This document shows, piece by piece, positions 5,531 through 8,102 of a stretch of DNA of 8,102 bases. The notes beneath the pieces were generated by a model. That model saw only the letters and a list, made by a program, of their open reading frames with translations. It was not told the DNA's origin and did no database searches. The number at the start of each line of letters is the position of its first letter. The first letter of the stretch is position 1. Made by a program: the position numbers and the translations under genes. This DNA is from Brevundimonas sp. (GTDB lineage: Bacteria; Pseudomonadota; Alphaproteobacteria; Caulobacterales; Caulobacteraceae), in contig JANJTI010000130.1 in assembly GCA_024711185.1 (NCBI GenBank), forward strand, positions 1-8,102, written 5' to 3'.

Positions 5531-6813
5531 TCGGCCGCCTCGACGTCGAACGGCGGCGTCTCCAGGCCGCGCGCGCCCCGGGTGATCGCCCCGTCGATCA
5601 CCGCCTGTTTCAGGCAGGCGCCACGGAGGATGGTTCGGGTCAGATCGGCGTCGGTCAGGTTGGCGCGCTTCAGCTCTGCGCCCGAGAGGTCGGCGCCCCG
5701 CAGGCAGGCGCCGGTCAGGTCGGCCGGGAGCAGGCGATCGACCGCGATCAGCAGGGGCCCCAGCTGCGCCTCGCGGAGGTCGGCGCCGTTCAGCCGGGCC
5801 CGCTTCAGACGCGCGCCACGCAGGTCGGCGCCGCGGAGGTTGGCCGAGCGCAGGTCGGCTTCCTCCAGCTGGGCGCCCTGCAGCTGCACGCCCTCCATGT
5901 CGAGGCCGTAGAACACGGCCCCCTTGGCCGAAAGGGCCGTCAGGTTGTAGCCGCGGATCGAGCCGAGGGCTCTCAGGTCGACGCCGTCGAAGACGGAGGG
6001 GCAACCGGCGGCGCCGCCGGTCTCGCACCACTGGGCGTGTTCGGCCAGCATCTCGGCGGCCGGCATCTTGCCCACGGGAGCGCCGGCCGAGCGGTTGTCG
6101 GTGAGCGCGCCGGACATGTCGGCCCCGTCCGTGCGCCAGAGCGTCGCCTTCACTCCGACCAGCACGGCGTCGCGCAGATCGGCCCCGGACAGATCGGCCC
6201 CGGACAGGTCCGCCCCGGCCAGATCGGCGCCGCGGAAGCTGGCCTGCTTGAGGTTGGCCCGGACCAGCTTGCAGTCCTTCATCACCGCATCGGTGAAGTC
6301 GGCGGCGACCGCCACGACCCCGGTCAGCTTCGAACGCTCGAGGTTGGCGCCGGCGAGGCAGGCTCCCTGGGCCTCGGTCTCCTTGTGGCTGCGCGCCTCG
6401 ATCACCCGGAAGCCGAGCCGGGCGTCGGCGGCGGCGATGGCGCCCTCGCGCAGGTCAGCCTCGAACAGGTCGGCGCCGGTCAGGTCCGCGCCCCGCAGGC
6501 AGGCGCCGCGAAGATCGGCTCGGCGCATCGAGGCGTCCGCCAGCACCGCGTCCTGCATGTCGGCCCCGAAGAAGGTGGCGTTGTCGAGCTTGGCGCCCGT
6601 CAGGTCGCAGCCGATCAGGCAGGCGGCGGCGAAATCGGCGTCGGCGAGGTTGCGGCCGGCGAGCGACAGGCCCGACAGGTCCATCCAGGCGAAGACAGCG
6701 CGGGCGCCGCCCGGCCGGGCCTGCCAGAGACGATCGTGCCGGGCGCAGATGGCGTCCAGTTCGGCCTGCTCGATGCGCCTTCTGACGATGGTCTGCGCGG
6801 CGTTGCCCGACAT
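5527..6813 (-). CDS. Pentapeptide-repeat protein (first of tandem pair)
   Basis: A 428-residue protein dominated by pentapeptide repeats, with centre residues L, F or M and frequent A(D/N)LRGA units. Three blocks are visible, about residues 45-126, 149-240 and 276-412, separated by linkers 127-148 and 241-275. The second linker holds HAQWCETGGAAGC (His259, Trp262, Cys263, Cys271), which resembles the H-W-GG-G leader often seen before repeats in this superfamily; a similar pattern, HDRLW then GG, sits at 26-36 before the first block. No signal peptide or membrane segment is seen, so a cytoplasmic location is likely. The start is ATG at 6813, 50 nt after the RibD-like gene, with only a weak ribosome binding site; the stop overlaps the start of the next gene (ATGA). 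It is probably cotranscribed with gpmA and the RibD-like gene. It is much longer than Qnr-type gyrase-protecting pentapeptide proteins (about 200 residues). Function unknown. Confidence 0.9.
   Translation of the reverse strand: MSGNAAQTIVRRRIEQAELDAICARHDRLWQARPGGARAVFAWMDLSGLSLAGRNLADADFAAACLIGCDLTGAKLDNATFFGADMQDAVLADASMRRADLRGACLRGADLTGADLFEADLREGAIAAADARLGFRVIEARSHKETEAQGACLAGANLERSKLTGVVAVAADFTDAVMKDCKLVRANLKQASFRGADLAGADLSGADLSGADLRDAVLVGVKATLWRTDGADMSGALTDNRSAGAPVGKMPAAEMLAEHAQWCETGGAAGCPSVFDGVDLRALGSIRGYNLTALSAKGAVFYGLDMEGVQLQGAQLEEADLRSANLRGADLRGARLKRARLNGADLREAQLGPLLIAVDRLLPADLTGACLRGADLSGAELKRANLTDADLTRTILRGACLKQAVIDGAITRGARGLETPPFDVEAAE
5578..6681 (-). repeat. Pentapeptide-coding repeat array, upstream paralogue
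   Basis: A 15-bp coding periodicity in three blocks (about 6436-6681, 6094-6369 and 5578-5988) separated by non-repeat linkers. The clearest run is near 6179-6235, where near-identical GATCGGCCCCGGACA-like units follow one another and encode consecutive GADLSGADL repeats, suggesting recent unit-level expansion. Confidence 0.85.
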
Positions 6814-6863
6814 TGCGCCAGATTGGCACGGTTCCGCTTAAGGAAGCGTTCCCGACGGGCGGG

Positions 6864-7502
6864 TCAGGCCGTCAGCAGGCCCTGCTCGCGCAGGGCGTCG
6901 GCAAGCTCTCCCGGCGCCACCCACAGGCGGGTGTAGCCGGCCTCGCCGAGGCGCTTCAGCTCGGTGGCCAGGTCGGCCTTGGGCGAGGCGGCGAAGCGGG
7001 CGTCGAAGCCGCCGGCGTCGTCGCTGATGCGGACCATGGGCCGGCCGGTCTCGACCCGGTGCAGGTAGCCCTCGTAGAGCACCGCGGCCTCCTGGGCGAG
7101 CAGGCCGGTCTCGACCTGCAGGCCCGCCTTCTCCAGCCGCTCGATCCCTCGCCCGGAGGCGAAGGGCGACGGATCGACGGCGGCGATCACCACCCGCGCC
7201 ACCCCGGCGTCGATGAGGAAGTGGGAACAGGAGGTGCGGCCCGAGGAGCGGGCGCCGCACGGCTCCATGGTGACGTAGGCGACGGCCCCTTTCGCCCGCT
7301 CGCCGGCGGCGGGGACGGCCTGCTCCTCGGCGTGCGGCCGTCCGCCGGAGGCGGTGGCGGCCTCGGCCACCAGCTCGCCGTCGCGGGCGATGACGCAGCC
7401 CACCGCGGGATTGGGCCAGGTCTGGCCCATGCGCGCCCTGGCCAAGGCGATGGCCCGCCCCATAAAGCGGATATCGTCGGAAGCCTGCTTCGGGCTGGTC
7501 AT
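6864..7502 (-). CDS. Stand-alone RibD-type (CMP/dCMP family) deaminase domain protein
   Basis: A 212-residue protein matching the N-terminal deaminase domain of RibD, which deaminates the pyrimidine intermediate 2,5-diamino-6-ribosylamino-4(3H)-pyrimidinone 5'-phosphate in riboflavin synthesis. Visible features are PNPAVGCVI (30-38), the zinc/catalytic motif HAEE (His57, Glu59) and PCGARSSGRTSC (Cys82 and Cys92) before HFLIDAGVARVV. Classic RibD has C-x8-C (PCxxxGRTPPC); here the spacing is C-x9-C, with SC for PC. The reductase domain of full RibD (about 360 residues) is absent; only about 60 residues follow the deaminase region, ending LWVAPGELADALREQGLL, perhaps a remnant. It could be a partial riboflavin enzyme working with a separate reductase or a deaminase that has shifted substrate. 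The ATG at 7502 has GGAGG 8 nt upstream and lies 3 nt after the gpmA stop, so the two are cotranscribed. Confidence 0.8.
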   Translation of the reverse strand: MTSPKQASDDIRFMGRAIALARARMGQTWPNPAVGCVIARDGELVAEAATASGGRPHAEEQAVPAAGERAKGAVAYVTMEPCGARSSGRTSCSHFLIDAGVARVVIAAVDPSPFASGRGIERLEKAGLQVETGLLAQEAAVLYEGYLHRVETGRPMVRISDDAGGFDARFAASPKADLATELKRLGEAGYTRLWVAPGELADALREQGLLTA

Positions 7503-7505
7503 CGC

Positions 7506-8102
7506 TCAGGCCTCCGGGAGAGGCGGCAGGGGCTGGGCCCGGTCGGCGTCGAGGTAGCGGGCGGCGGTCGGCCGCAGCCCGGCGTCAAGGTCGATCTCCA
7601 GCGGATTGCCGGTCGGGATCTCGACCCCGACGATGGCGTCGTCCGGCACCCGGAACAGCAGCTTGACGATGGCGCGCAGCGAATTGCCGTGGGCTGCGAT
7701 CAGCACGTCCTCGCCGGCCTTGAGCCGCGGCGCGATCTCGGCGTCCCAGTAGGGCTGGACCCGGTCCAGCGTGGTCTTGAGGCTTTCCGTATCCGGAATG
7801 GCCTGCCCGGCGTAGCGGGGATCGGCGGCGAAGTCGTACTCCCCGCCAGCGGCCAGCGGCGGCGGCGGCACGTCGTAGGAGCGGCGCCAGATCTTCACCT
7901 GGTCCGCGCCGTGCTTGTCGGCGGTCTCGGCCTTGTTCAGCCCGGTGAGGCCGCCGTAATGGCGCTCGTTCAGCCGCCAGTCCTCGACCACCGGCACGTC
8001 CTTGAGCCCCCCCGAATCCAGCGCCAGCGCCCCGGTGCGCTTCGCCCGCGTCAGCACCGAGGTGAACATCACGTCGGGCTTGAAACCGGCCTCGGCGATC
8101 AG
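7506..8102 (-). CDS. gpmA: 2,3-bisphosphoglycerate-dependent phosphoglycerate mutase, 5'-truncated by window edge
   Basis: Glycolytic/gluconeogenic enzyme that interconverts 3- and 2-phosphoglycerate through a phosphohistidine intermediate in the cytoplasm. The frame is open to the window edge at 8102 and the first codons read LIAEAGFKPDVMFTSVL, so the start is outside; 198 residues are visible of about 240-250. The missing part holds the RHG phosphohistidine motif. Present are the diagnostic LNERHYGGLTGLNKAET (fragment residues 44-60, with the general-acid Glu), WRRSYDVPPP, the second catalytic histidine in AAHGNSLRA (136-144) and IPTGNPL (162-168). These separate the dPGM GpmA type from broader phosphatases of the histidine-phosphatase superfamily. 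It leads the visible part of the minus-strand operon running into the RibD-like and pentapeptide-repeat genes. Confidence 0.95.
   Translation of the reverse strand: MIAEAGFKPDVMFTSVLTRAKRTGALALDSGGLKDVPVVEDWRLNERHYGGLTGLNKAETADKHGADQVKIWRRSYDVPPPPLAAGGEYDFAADPRYAGQAIPDTESLKTTLDRVQPYWDAEIAPRLKAGEDVLIAAHGNSLRAIVKLLFRVPDDAIVGVEIPTGNPLEIDLDAGLRPTAARYLDADRAQPLPPLPEA

Noticed and set aside
4526..5911. Long + strand open frame of 461 codons opposite the pentapeptide-repeat genes, with other long + frames nearby (e.g. 6037-6936).
   Set aside because: They are antisense shadows of the 15-bp repeats in GC-rich DNA: products are low-complexity Ala/Gly/Arg/Gln/Val repeats with no family resemblance, and the minus-strand genes are clear.
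4358..6813. Qnr/MfpA-type gyrase protection by the pentapeptide-repeat proteins.
   Set aside because: The proteins are about twice the usual length, have interrupted repeat blocks and sit in a housekeeping operon; repeat content alone does not support a gyrase role.
6831..6850. A 5-bp hairpin (CGCTT/AAGCG) between the RibD-like gene and the first pentapeptide-repeat gene.
   Set aside because: Short stem with no T-run; not enough for a terminator or attenuator call.

Overview
The window comes from a GC-rich bacterial chromosome, most likely an alphaproteobacterium of the Caulobacterales (Caulobacter/Phenylobacterium/Brevundimonas type). I infer this from the codon use, the tight operons with GTGA/ATGA overlaps, the IbpA-like Hsp20 with a ROSE-like leader, and the general look of the proteins. 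No rRNA, tRNA, CRISPR array, insertion sequence or phage gene is visible. It reads as ordinary core or near-core chromosome containing two small duplicated gene families.

Layout from left to right. (1) The 3' end of a histidinol-phosphatase/inositol-monophosphatase gene (hisN-like, + strand) enters from the left edge and ends at 599. (2) It meets head-on a three-gene minus-strand operon covering 3509 down to 612: a Sec-exported COG4798-type methyltransferase-like protein, then its diverged paralogue carrying a Tat/lipoprotein signal, then an alpha/beta hydrolase of the lysophospholipase type joined by a 4-nt GTGA overlap. (3) The 257-nt divergent region 3510-3766 holds a candidate heat-shock (RpoH) promoter and a string of hairpins, the last of which buries the ribosome binding site of the next gene. 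(4) An Hsp20 gene (+, 3767-4237) is followed by a textbook intrinsic terminator. (5) Converging on it is a second minus-strand operon entering from the right edge: gpmA (phosphoglycerate mutase, start outside the window), a stand-alone RibD-type deaminase, and two tandem pentapeptide-repeat proteins joined by an ATGA overlap.

Two things stand out. The downstream pentapeptide-repeat gene has no stop codon before it meets hsp20; its frame stays open antisense through the terminator and the whole hsp20 gene to 3542, so automatic annotation of either gene could be wrong here. The second is the set of duplications: a tandem pair of pentapeptide proteins, each apparently built from two 'leader plus repeat' modules, and a tandem pair of methyltransferase-like proteins that both carry export signals of different kinds. 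I see no clearly new defence or mobile system. The best candidates for undescribed biology are the paired pentapeptide proteins and the exported methyltransferase-fold pair with its coupled hydrolase.
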